Of a stretch of 27,777 bases of DNA, positions 19,491 through 27,777 are shown one piece after another. Source of the stretch: Russula earlei (taxonomy: Eukaryota > Basidiomycota > Agaricomycetes > Russulales > Russulaceae); the NCBI GenBank assembly GCA_025769875.1, contig JAGFNK010000650.1:1-27777 (forward strand). Direction: 5' to 3'. Position numbers and translations under genes: made by a program. The notes under the pieces were generated by a model. It did no database searches. It was given only the letters and a program-made list of their open reading frames with translations, and had not been told where the DNA came from. Within the stretch, counting starts at the first letter, position 1; every line of letters begins with the position of its first letter.

Positions 19491-20129
19491 TGAGCTGTCA
19501 CTTTCATTTCCACCAGTTTTTTTTCAGGCAGCCTTCCTTTGTCCAGTAGTATGTGTTGGTGCAGGCTGGTGTTTTGAAGCACGTTGCTTCGAGCCCATGA
19601 GGGTTTAGGGGGTTGAAAGGGAGGGGTAGAGCAAGGTATGGTGAGCAGCTCTGGGAAGGGAAGAACACCCTGTTGTCATCCTGGAGTAGGAGTGGACAGG
19701 TGGACAGTTGATGAATAAGCCACATGACTCTTTATGTGCTCGCTTTATGCAACAACAGGGCCCACACATGAGGCACCCATGCAGGCATCGTAGCAAGTTT
19801 GTGGACATGGGTGAGAACATGGGGAGCAGGTTGTAGGGGGAAAGGCCAGCACAGCTGATTTCATGGCCAGCAGCCATGAGTGGTGGGGGTCTCCCGCTGC
19901 TCGGGGCAGCAGTTGGCTTGGGGTCCAATGATGTTCAAGGCCGGAATGGTAGCTTTGCAAGGTACAATACAGTACAACAAGGGGACACCACAGTAACTCG
20001 GAAAAAGTCAGATATAGCGACATTTGTGGAACCAACCTGCTGCATCATCCGACATAACAGAGAATGCTGCCCTATACAGGAAAACCCACACATCGGTATC
20101 ATCACCACCCAAGTCAGCATGAGCCACAC
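19491..20129. other. No gene recognised
   Basis: Short ORFs on both strands carry no recognisable domain. There is no repeat that I can see before the inverted arm starting at 20130. Confidence 0.4.
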
Positions 20130-20284
20130 TGTCACAGTAACTAGCCATGTCAGTTCGCAAGCATAAAGACAAGTCGATAGTAGAGATGTGTTCAGGAAAC
20201 GGGCTGGTTCCTGTGTATAAGAGTAAGGATCCCTGCAGCGGTCGAAGTGTTTTATGCTAAACAGGTTATGGCCAATAGACCCTT
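20130..20284 (-). repeat. Left arm of 155-bp inverted repeat (LTR-like)
   Basis: Starts TGTCACAGTAACTAGCC and runs through AAGCATAAAGACAAGTCGAT, GGAAACGGGCTGGTTCC and GTAAGGATCCCTGCAGCGG to GGTTATGGCCAATAGACCCTT. It is the reverse complement of 21011-21165 with few differences. It could be an LTR of element Y's family lying in reverse orientation, or one terminal inverted repeat of a foldback-like element. Confidence 0.85.
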
Positions 20285-20374
20285 CCTAGTATGACTCGGT
20301 CCATTGAGAAGCTAGGGTAAGTTTGTAATGGGATAGACTAGGGCTGGTTCCACTAGCTATATGTGTTCAAGTCT

Positions 20375-21010
20375 GTTGGGGACCTTGAACAACACAGAAA
20401 GAGTAGAGGAAGGTAGGTCTTAAAGGAGGAGAGCTCTTCTCAGGGGAGTGAAGAGAGACTCTTAGGGGAGGAAGGGAGAGGTGAAGAGTAGATGGTGGAT
20501 GGTGTGTGAAGAGTTGGTGAAATGGAGAGGTGGTTGTGGTTTGAGGATTAGGAGCAATGTGGGTTGCAGGCAAATATGTTGGACAAGATTAGGTTTGATT
20601 CTACAAGAGACCAAGCTTAGGGCTTTGGTCTCAAAGTACTGAGCTTATATATACAGGAGAAGCGCAGCAATAGCTGCGCTTTGACTGTGCTACTAGTATA
20701 GTAGGAGTCATAATAAGTAGGAGTCATAGGAATGAGGCCACAAATGAGTCAGAACCAAGTGACTGTGCTGCACAGTAAATGCACAGCATTGCACAGTCAA
20801 AACTAAGAAGTAGATATAAATGGAAAGAGAACCAAACAAAGGGAAAGTAACAGCAATCCAGTGTTACCTGGACGTGTATGGATCACATGATAGCACAGAA
20901 GGGATCACAAGACGTAAGAGATCACAAGACCAGTAAGTAAAGGGATGTAAGAGAGCAAGCAGTCCATAGAAAAAGGTAAGAAGTAAACGTAAAAGGAAAA
21001 TGGTATAACA
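20375..21010 (-). mobile_element. Probable solo LTR Z (636 bp), minus strand
   Basis: On the plus strand it starts TGTTGGGGACC and ends GGTATAACA, an LTR-like TG...CA pair. Its TATA box reads on the minus strand (20644-20653). A perfect 8-bp stem with a 4-base loop (20661-20680) lies just upstream of that box. The flanking pentamers are AAGTC and AAGGG, so the target duplication is imperfect or has been rearranged. No protein domain is inside. Confidence 0.55.
20661..20680. promoter_or_regulatory. Perfect hairpin beside TATA of LTR Z
   Basis: AGCGCAGC, loop AATA, GCTGCGCT. It is placed immediately upstream of the minus-strand TATA box, so it may be a dyad binding site rather than an RNA structure. 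Confidence 0.45.
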
Positions 21011-21165
21011 AAGGGTCTGTTGGCCATAACCTGTTTAGCGTAAAACACTTCGACCGCTGCAGGGATCCTTACTCTTATACATGGGAACCAGCCCGTTTCC
21101 TGAACACATCTCTACTATCGACTTGTCTTTACACTTGCGAACTGACACAGCTAGTTACCGTGACA
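21011..21165 (+). repeat. Right arm of 155-bp inverted repeat; possible 5' LTR end of element Y
   Basis: Reads AAGGGTC then TGTTGGCCATAACC through CTTATACATGGGAACC to GTTACCGTGACA (LTR-like TG...CA at 21018-21165, 148 bp). It ends 24 bases before the gag ATG of element Y, where a 5' LTR is expected. If so, the LTR is unusually short, or its upstream part was removed when LTR Z or an inversion intervened. Confidence 0.6.
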
Positions 21166-21189
21166 TCAGACCAAGCTTAACGTTTCACC

Positions 21190-22430
21190 ATGGCTTCTAC
21201 CTCAAATACTCTTGTCATCCCTGAACCCTCTATTGAACCAGCTTCCTCATCTAACCCTCTTCAACACCGAACCATCACTCAACGTAACCTAAACAATCTA
21301 CCTGAACGTATCACTGGTAAAGCCTTTTGGCATCCCGACAAACCCAAAGTAGGATATTACCTCCGCATCAAAAACCTTTATCACCCTATCAAATTTATCA
21401 ACGGACATTGGTACAAACTTGACAATCAGACCCCCAGTATCAACTCTTTCACTATCAACCTTCACCCTCCCTTGGAAGACATCATTTATCTTTGGCAGAG
21501 GAATCTGAATGACCTTCCTCTCGACCTTGAACCAGACAACCTTCACCTAAGGTTATCTCCTATACATCTAGCTGTAGAAGCCCCACCAGCACCTGAACCA
21601 CTTCCTGTACCACAAAGGATCTTTGGTATCGCTTGGGTACCCACTCCTAGATCTCTTACTCCCCCTACTCCACCTTCACCTCCTACTCCACCACCTCCAG
21701 CTATGGCTGCCATAGTCCCAATCCCTTCTAACGGAGCAGTCAGGGGAAACCCACCATCTATCTTTGATGGAGACCACTCCCAATCCTCCAAATTCATGAG
21801 AGAGTTTGCCATCTTTCGCAATATGAATGATGAAAACTCTCTCTTCAACAATCCTTATAGACGAGTTAACAGCTTGTCTATCCTTTATAAGAGGGCCCTA
21901 ATGTGGACCATTGGGTTGACACTCAACTGGAAACAGTCAATAATAGTGTCAACACTCTTGGAATACTCAGGACCTGATGAAGTTCTATGGAATGACTTTA
22001 GAAATGCTGTTAATAGTGCCTTCACTGATACTAATAAAAGGCAAAACACGTTCAACAAACTAGCTGTTCTAAGGCAACAAGGACCTGATCTGGACTCTTA
22101 TATTGCCACTTTTACCAACCTCGCCAATGATGCAGGATATGACCTAAACGCAAATGGAACTCTAGACTATTTTGCTAGAGGTCTTAGTAGGCCACTCCTT
22201 AACAATGTCTTATTGAGGGAAAACCTACCTATCAACTTCACGGAATGGACCAAAGCGGCTAGAAAGGAACACAACAAATACGCTGTCAGACAAAGCTATA
22301 TGGGAGACATACGCAATATCGCACGTAATCCCCAATGTTTCCTTAATTTCCGCCCTACCAACACCACATTCTGCCCTCCTCCTGGACCGCCTCCTAGGGT
22401 CAATCCTACCTTTGTACTGTACCAAGGAAC
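21190..22430 (+). pseudogene. Element Y gag (N-terminal and capsid domains)
   Basis: The ATG at 21190 has a good context (CACCATGG) and opens a frame of more than 400 codons. Residues 1-130 form an N-terminal region containing INGHWYKLDN. About 135-175 is a proline-rich linker. About 180-380 is a gag capsid domain with PPSIFDGDHSQSSKFMREF, WNDFRNAVNSAF and FTEWTKAARKEH. After about 22430 the frame runs on to a stop at 22642 but no longer encodes gag, because a frameshift moves the zinc knuckle to another frame. Confidence 0.88.
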
Positions 22431-22927
22431 CCTACTGGTCAATTTATTCCTAGGAGCAACAATCAAGTTGTTCCAATGGACGTTGATTGTGCTAGAGCAG
22501 CCACTACTGAGCAAGAGAAGAAACAACACCAAGTTGAAGGTCGTTTCTTCTTTTGCTCTAAACAAGGACATGTTGCACGCAACTGTCCTAACAAGTCGAC
22601 CGTTTTTAAATCAGTTCCTACAGTATGAAGACACATCTGGTTGAAGTTATAGAACCAGATGAATACCAAGAACTGTACTACCCTGAAGAACAGGTCGACA
22701 CCCATGTTTGTTTAGCTCAAACTGATGAACAACCAACTGAATATTATCAGGAAAATCCTCCTGATGATCAACCAGTCCAACAACCTACTCAACAGGAGAC
22801 ACAAACTTATAATGAAGGACCATCTCCTGAGGAAGTTGCGGCTATAATGTCTGGATATTCTGAAGAACAATGTTGCTCATGGGCTACTGCCATGGTCAAT
22901 AACAGCGTGGATTTTCCCCCAGCTTGA
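22430..22927 (+). pseudogene. Element Y gag C-terminus with damaged zinc knuckle
   Basis: In the shifted frame, VPMDVDCARAATTEQEKKQ is followed by a zinc-knuckle-like FFFCSKQGHVARNC (22545-22586). The first Cys of CX2CX4HX4C is Phe (22545-22547). Another frame change then leads to 22625-22927, an acidic, Gln/Pro-rich stretch ending in SEEQCCSWATAMVNN. This resembles the linker before protease in such elements. Confidence 0.7.
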
Positions 22928-22979
22928 ATTACCTGGCCTTAATTCGAGCTGTCTTCCCTAGTGATGTATTTGTAGCAAG

Positions 22980-23520
22980 ACTCAATTTGAATCAAAGTTC
23001 CTGTTCAAATACGCACTAGTGGACGAAGGGCCTGATCTCACTGCTCTACTTGATAGTGGGAGCAACCGACAATTTCATCCACAAGAATATCATCACTCGT
23101 TATAAACTCCCAGTTACCACTCTACAAAAGCCAAAAGGTCATGTGCAATGTAGATGGTACTCACAACAAAGCCGGAACTGTCACCGAAGCAGTCGACCTT
23201 TACATTCAATTTAAAGGACAAGAATATCGAATGTCGCTTCTATATTGCTGAAATATCAACCGACTGACATGCTTCTTGGCTTCCCATTCCTCCGTGCTAC
23301 CAACCCTGCTAGTTGATTGGACCAAAGGAACCCTTGAGGATACTGTGGTAGCCTCCACTTGGGATGCTGACAAATGGATCAAAGCAATTTCCTATACCCC
23401 CACAGCTTTGATCCTACTCCAATCAGAGTAGCAAAGATTAGCACTTCTACCCAATTAGCTGCGCAAGCAGCTGATCAAGACAAGAAGGACTGGAAGGATT
23501 TAGTTCCTCCCGAATTATCA
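22980..23520 (+). pseudogene. Element Y protease region, multiply frameshifted
   Basis: TALLDSGSN with the catalytic DSG at about 23051-23059 identifies the aspartic protease. The following family-like words (for example KPKG, VDGTHNKAGT and FKGQEY, spread over 23100-23230) lie in alternating frames, so several small indels are needed. No single frame is open across the domain. Confidence 0.7.
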
Positions 23521-24455
23521 TCGCTTTGAAAGGCTCTTTTCATGAAGAAGCCTCTCATCGCTTTCCTACTTCCAAACCTTGGGATCATGCCATAGACCTA
23601 ATCCCTGATGCTCCATCTATGCTCAATTGCAAGATCTATCCCCCTTGCACCAGTGGAACAACAGGCCCAAGATGAATTCCTAAAGGAACATTTGGAAAAA
23701 GGATATATACAGTCCTTCAAAGTCACCATATGCCTCTCCTTGCTTCTTTGTAGGCAAGAAAGATGGTAAATGATGCTACATCCAAGACTATAGACAGTCT
23801 TAATGCAATCACTGTTGAAAACAAAACCCCCCTTCCTCTCATTCCTGAAATCATCACTCGCTTAGGAAGTAAACAATACTTCACTAAGTTCGACATACGA
23901 TGGGGTTATAACAACATACGCATCAAAGATGGTGATCAATGGAAGGCAGCATTCAAAACAAATAAGGGCTTATTCGAACCTATGGTGATGACCTTTGGTC
24001 TCACTAATGCCCCTGCCACCTTCCAATCTATGGTCAATGATATCTTTAGAGAAGAACTCAATCATCATGATATGGAGTTCCACATCTACATGGATGACAG
24101 CATCATCGCCACACAAGCATCTAAAGGATGGGAGTATCACAAAGACCTTGTTACTCGCATCTTTAAGAAGCTTCAAGATAATGACCTTTTCCTTAAACCC
24201 GAGAAATGTCAATTCCACAAAGAAGAAATTGACTATCTTGGTGTCATTATCGGCAAAGGAATGATCAAGATGGACCCAATCAAAGTCAAGGGAATTCGTG
24301 ATTGGAAAGCCCCTACCAATCTACATGAGCTACGCTCTTTCCTTGGATTTGGGAACTACTATCGCAACTTCATTCCAAAATACTTGGATATCGTTCAACC
24401 CCTAGTCTGGCTCACTAAGAAGAACAAACCTTGGGTCTGGGATAATTACACATGA
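23521..24455 (+). pseudogene. Element Y reverse transcriptase
   Basis: The lead-in segment KPWDHAIDLIPDAPS (about 23575-23620) precedes two frame changes. From 23763 a 230-codon frame covers the RT core: YFTKFDIRWGYNN, FEPMVMTFGLTNAPATFQ, IYMDDS (YMDD at 24087-24098, intact), FLKPEKCQF and LRSFLGFGNYYRNFI. It ends in a frameshift stop at 24453-24455. The catalytic core is preserved, in contrast to element X. Confidence 0.92.
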
Positions 24456-24930
24456 ATCTTCGTTCAATATTCTCAAGAAATATCTTCACCCATTACCCTG
24501 TTCTTCATAACCCAGACTTCAACAAACCTTTCATTGTGGATGCTGACGCCTCTTCTTTCGCTCTGGGAGCCACTATATCTCAGCAATTTGAAGATGGTAT
24601 CCATCCTCTGGTATATTTTTCAAGATCCCTACTACCAGCAGAAAGGAACTACGATATCCATGACAGAGAACTACTTGCTATAGTATCTGTCCTTAAAGAA
24701 TATTGACACTGGCTACTTGGGGCACAGTCATGAAGTAACTATTTCGCACAGATCATGCCAATCTGGCCTACTTCCACAAACCCCAGGACCTTTCACCATG
24801 TCAAGCAAGGTGGATGGCCCTTCTCCAGGAATACAACTTCAAGTTGACGACTATCCCTGGAAAGTCTAACACTGTTGCCTGATATTCTATCACGACGACC
24901 TGATCACAAAGGAGAAAACATTCATAACAA
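24452..24930 (+). pseudogene. Element Y RNase H
   Basis: PFIVDADASSFALGATISQ, YFSRSLLPAERNYDIHDREL and LLAIVSVLKEY are typical RNase H words with the catalytic Asp intact. TGA at 24704 falls at the Arg of the usual R-H-W-L motif. After it, FRTDHANLAYF, RQARW and DILSRRPDHKGE follow in changing frames. Confidence 0.88.
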
Positions 24931-25830
24931 AGCTATCACACTCCTACCTGATCATGTCTTCAATGAGCACTTGCAGATGGCAAATGTCCTGAAGCTCATG
25001 CTCCTACCCTTAACCGTACCTTTGGCGATAACCAGGAAGCTTTTGCACGCAAGCTTACTCACACAAGTCACTCCCCTTACGCACTTACCTGCCTGATGAC
25101 CCCGTTTTACGACGGGAAGTCTTGAAGGAAGTCCATGATTCCCCAGTGGGAGGACACCCTGGCATCGCTAACTACCTGGGATCTTATAAGAAGGAAATAT
25201 GAAGGACCTAGACTCCGTCTATTTGTAGAAGAATATGTCAAGGGATGCGCTAAGTGTCAAGAATCTAAAGCCATCACCACCCTGAAACATGCGCCACTCC
25301 AACCATTTGATACAAATGTGTCAGCTGGCCCCTTCCAATATGTTTCAATGGACCTTATCACGGATCTTCCAAAGTCCGGATCATATGATTCCATTCTTAC
25401 CATCGTCGATCAAGGCTGCTCAAAGGCCAGCAAAGTTTATCCCCTGCAATAAAACCATAGATGGTCCTGGGCATTCGCCATCAAGTACCTGGCTAATCTA
25501 TTTCCATGGTTCGGAATTCCCAAGAGAATCATCTCTGACAGGGACCCCCTGTTTCAAAGGAAACTTCGCCAGGGCCATCTGTAAAGCCACAGGGATCAAA
25601 CAAAATTTGAGCACTGCCTTTCACCCACGCACAGGATGGACAAACCGAGCGGATGAACCTCTGGATAGAGACTTATCTAAGGGAATTCGTAAATGGATGG
25701 CAAAATGATTGGCACACACTACTTCCTATTGCTGAGTTTGCTCACAATACTTGGTGACATGAAGGCACCAGGCACACACCACATGAACTTCTCCTTGGTT
25801 TCAATCCAACTGCCAAATGGACAACAATGG
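24931..25830 (+). pseudogene. Element Y integrase (zinc domain and catalytic core)
   Basis: The HHCC part is read in pieces: VLKEVHDSPVGGHPG, then RLFVEEYVKGCAKCQESKA. The core has YVSMDLITDLPKSGSYDS (first Asp), FGIPKRIISD (second Asp, about 25515-25545) and STAFHPRTGWTNRADE near 25610-25660. Frameshifts separate these blocks. TGA at 25755 sits at the Arg of an N-T-W-R-H motif. Confidence 0.85.
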
Positions 25831-26385
25831 ACATATCTGTTCCTGAGGCTGAAACACGTCTCAAAATCATGGAACAGGTACAGATCCAGGGCACAGGAGG
25901 AACTTCTGAAACGTATCAAACCATCAGAAGAACCAAGGAAGCTCAAAGAAGGACAACTCGTGTGGCTGGATGGACGTAATCTGGTGGTTAAGGCCCCATC
26001 AAAGAAGCTGGCCCCCCAGCGTTATGGACCATTTGAGGTGATACAACAAATCACACCAGTGGCATATCGTATTAAATTGCCCCCATCAATGAAAATCCAC
26101 AATGTGTTTCATGTGGATCTTCTCATGCCATTCACTGAAACAGGGGCATATGGCAAAGCTTTCACCCGACCACCACCTGACAGTTGTACAAGGAGAAGAA
26201 GAATATGAAATTGCTGCTATCATCGGAGACAGGAAGTACCGAGGCAGGACACAATACCTTGTTCATTGGGAAGGATACCCAGTTTTCGGAGCGCTCATGG
26301 GTCAATTCTGCTGACCTTCACGCTCCGGCTCTACTCAAAGAATACTTGAACTCAAAGACAAATTCCCCTGTGGGTGGACAGAGCT
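25831..26385 (+). pseudogene. Element Y integrase C-terminus and chromodomain
   Basis: KLKEGQLVWLDGRNL, LAPQRYGPFEVIQ and IHNVFHVDLLMPF mark the integrase C-terminal GPY/F-type module. A frame change leads to a chromodomain: EEEYEIAAIIGDRKYRG, QYLVHWEGYP. After another frame change near 26278 it ends with RSWVNSADLHAPALLKEYL. In chromoviruses this module is thought to bind modified histones and direct insertion. Here the breaks make it non-functional. Confidence 0.88.
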
Positions 26386-27022
26386 CATGTATAAAAACCC
26401 TCCTCCAGAACTCGAGATGGCAGAGCATCTTTTACAACTTGCTTGCCATCTATCCACTCCACTTACCAAACTCCTTCTCCACCTTCTTCACCTTCAAACT
26501 CTACCTCTTCTCATATTGCCAATGTCTCAATCCCCAGTTTATATTCCATCCTTGCCCATCCCAACCTACTGCATCCCCTGCCTACTGTCCCTCATCCCCA
26601 GTCCCCACTTGTGCCTCCCCCGTTCTCACCTACCCTTCCCCCACTCTTTCCTATGCCAGACATCTCGCCATCAACCTCCCCCACTCCCCAACTGGCAGGA
26701 AGGTCTCTACCCTTCAAGAATCCCTCCTGCCTACAAGTGCGATGAGGACAACAACAACACTGCCACCTGAGTTTGTCTCTCCCCTCTTTCAACCATCCGC
26801 TCCCTCACCTCAACCCTTCTTGGATCTGAGTGCAATGCCCTGGGACTTGACCTTTTCCCAGCACGCACTCCATCCCCATTCTCCCTTGTCAAACAATTCG
26901 AGGCACCAAATTCTTTGATGCCCCTCACCTTCCACAACCCAGCCCTGATTGGGTCCCCTCCTCTGACTACCCCCTTCATTGACTTTGCAGTCCCCAGTAC
27001 CCTGGAGGAACCATGTACAGGG
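26386..27022 (+). other. Pro/Ser-rich open frames, unidentified relic
   Basis: A 100-codon frame (26443-26745) and neighbours are rich in Pro, Ser and Leu and encode no recognisable domain. In the third frame, LTFHNPALIGSPPLTTPFID runs up to the LTR at 27023. Such composition is seen in gag N-terminal regions, so this may be the start of a third retroelement. That is weakly supported. Confidence 0.3.
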
Positions 27023-27349
27023 TGTAGCGCGCCAGGGTCGGGGCACGCGGAGCTCAGTGGGCTTGATCTGAGGGCGGGTATGGACAGAGAAGAACGAGGG
27101 GAGCAAGCACCTCACCGCGCAGTTGTTTCAGCTTCTTGGCTTTTGAAGGCAGACTGATGTGAGTGGCACAAAAGAAATCTTCTATTCCTTGAGTCCAAAG
27201 AGTAGCTAGAAGTTTATATATACAGAGAGGCAAGAGGCATGAGACATGATGAAAGGAAGTCTAGACCAAGAGAGATCAAATTATGATGAAAGAAGGAGTG
27301 CATAGGGATAGCTGAAATATGATGCATCGCGCGTGATGGGGGCAGTACA
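27023..27349 (-). mobile_element. Probable solo LTR (327 bp), minus strand
   Basis: On the plus strand it starts TGTAGCGCGCC and ends GGGGCAGTACA, so the TGTA...TACA termini are inverted. A minus-strand TATA box lies at about 27213-27222. The flanking pentamers CAGGG and AGTCA do not match. CAGGT occurs four bases further on, so the target duplication is lost or the end is misplaced. Confidence 0.55.
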
Positions 27350-27777
27350 AGTCAGGTGATTCCATGCTCAGCAGGATCACATACCTTATAAGGCAAAACT
27401 GGTTCCTTGTGAGTTGGACGTTCAACCAGAGCCCCTCATCCACGCTACCTTGGCAAGGGAGCCCCCATTTTCTCTTGAGTATTCACACAATCCCCACTGC
27501 CTGGCCCATCTCAGTCCCCAACGAGGAGCAGTGGGACATGCTCCTCGCTGACCAGCCTTACACGAACTTTGTCAATAGGGCCATAGGACGACAATGACCC
27601 TCCCTCACAGCCAGAGTCAAGTCATACAGGTACAGGACAATGGAGATCCTCAAGAGGAGAAAAACCATTGCCTCCTCTTCGCCCAAATACTCAAACATCA
27701 AGGCCACCTCAAAGAAGTTCGACAAACCCTTGCTGCTGCCAATACTCTCAATCAGGTTACCCTCAACCTCAGGTGGC
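27350..27777 (+). other. Unidentified coding relic reaching the window edge
   Basis: Frame 27364-27597 encodes PTAWPISVPNEEQWDMLLAD and ends at TGA 27595. From about 27606 another frame is open to the edge with FAQILKHQGHLKEVRQTLAA, a helical, coiled-coil-like stretch. It may continue the relic at 26386-27022, interrupted by the LTR. No domain was recognised. Confidence 0.3.

Larger units (their letters stand above)
21018..26385 (+). mobile_element. Element Y: broken Ty3/gypsy chromodomain retrotransposon
   Basis: It has gag, protease, RT, RNase H, integrase and a C-terminal chromodomain in Ty3/gypsy order. Catalytic boxes are better kept than in element X (DSG, YMDD, and DAS of RNase H), but single-base frameshifts break nearly every domain. 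A few TGA codons at expected Arg sites (24704, 25755) show C-to-T decay as well. No 3' LTR follows the chromodomain within the window, so the 3' end is lost or rearranged. Confidence 0.88.

Noticed and set aside
27023..27349. Assigning a confident target duplication to this LTR
   Set aside because: The immediate flanks do not match. The near match CAGGG/CAGGT requires an end four bases beyond TACA.

Overview
This window looks like repeat-rich, gene-poor chromosomal DNA from a basidiomycete mushroom (Agaricomycete). That is an inference from three things: chromodomain-type Ty3/gypsy retrotransposons, solo LTRs, and a ferric-reductase-like gene relic with 56-58 nt introns. I see no intact host gene, no rRNA or tRNA gene and nothing prokaryotic.

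Layout. Positions 1-640 hold an old LTR promoter fragment. An AT-rich stretch follows, with two tandem 153-bp units (about 1194-1500), then non-genic sequence to 2650. A clean solo LTR (2654-3482) has a perfect 5-bp target duplication. Positions 3656-4727 carry a decayed ferric reductase membrane domain. It runs straight into a minisatellite of 114-bp units (4719-about 6930), built from 21-bp subunits. Decayed units in the opposite orientation reappear at 7195-7441.

Element X (about 7600-17130) is a decayed Ty3/gypsy element: promoter-like 5' region, an unidentified ORF, a long gag region, protease, RT/RNase H and a truncated integrase. Three solo LTRs sit inside it (12380-13351 minus, 13581-14545 plus, 16263-16812). 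Each has a perfect 5-bp target duplication and each leaves the pol reading frame continuous once discounted. Nearly all of X's in-frame stops are TGA where CGA (Arg) would fit, which points to C-to-T decay at CpG.

A further solo LTR (17854-18681, minus) belongs to the same family as 2654-3482. Positions 18682-20129 hold low-complexity or unrecognised sequence. Positions 20130-21165 form an inverted-repeat structure (two 155-bp arms) enclosing another LTR-like block. Its right arm abuts element Y (gag ATG at 21190, chromodomain to about 26380), a second Ty3/gypsy element broken mainly by frameshifts. Positions 26385-27777 contain a proline/serine-rich gag-like or unknown coding relic split by a probable minus-strand LTR (27023-27349).

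The genes do not cooperate in a pathway. The window is a layered record of insertion, LTR-LTR recombination, mutational decay and satellite expansion. The least explained items are the upstream ORF of X, the 21-bp/114-bp minisatellite with its inverted outposts, and the inverted-repeat block in front of Y.
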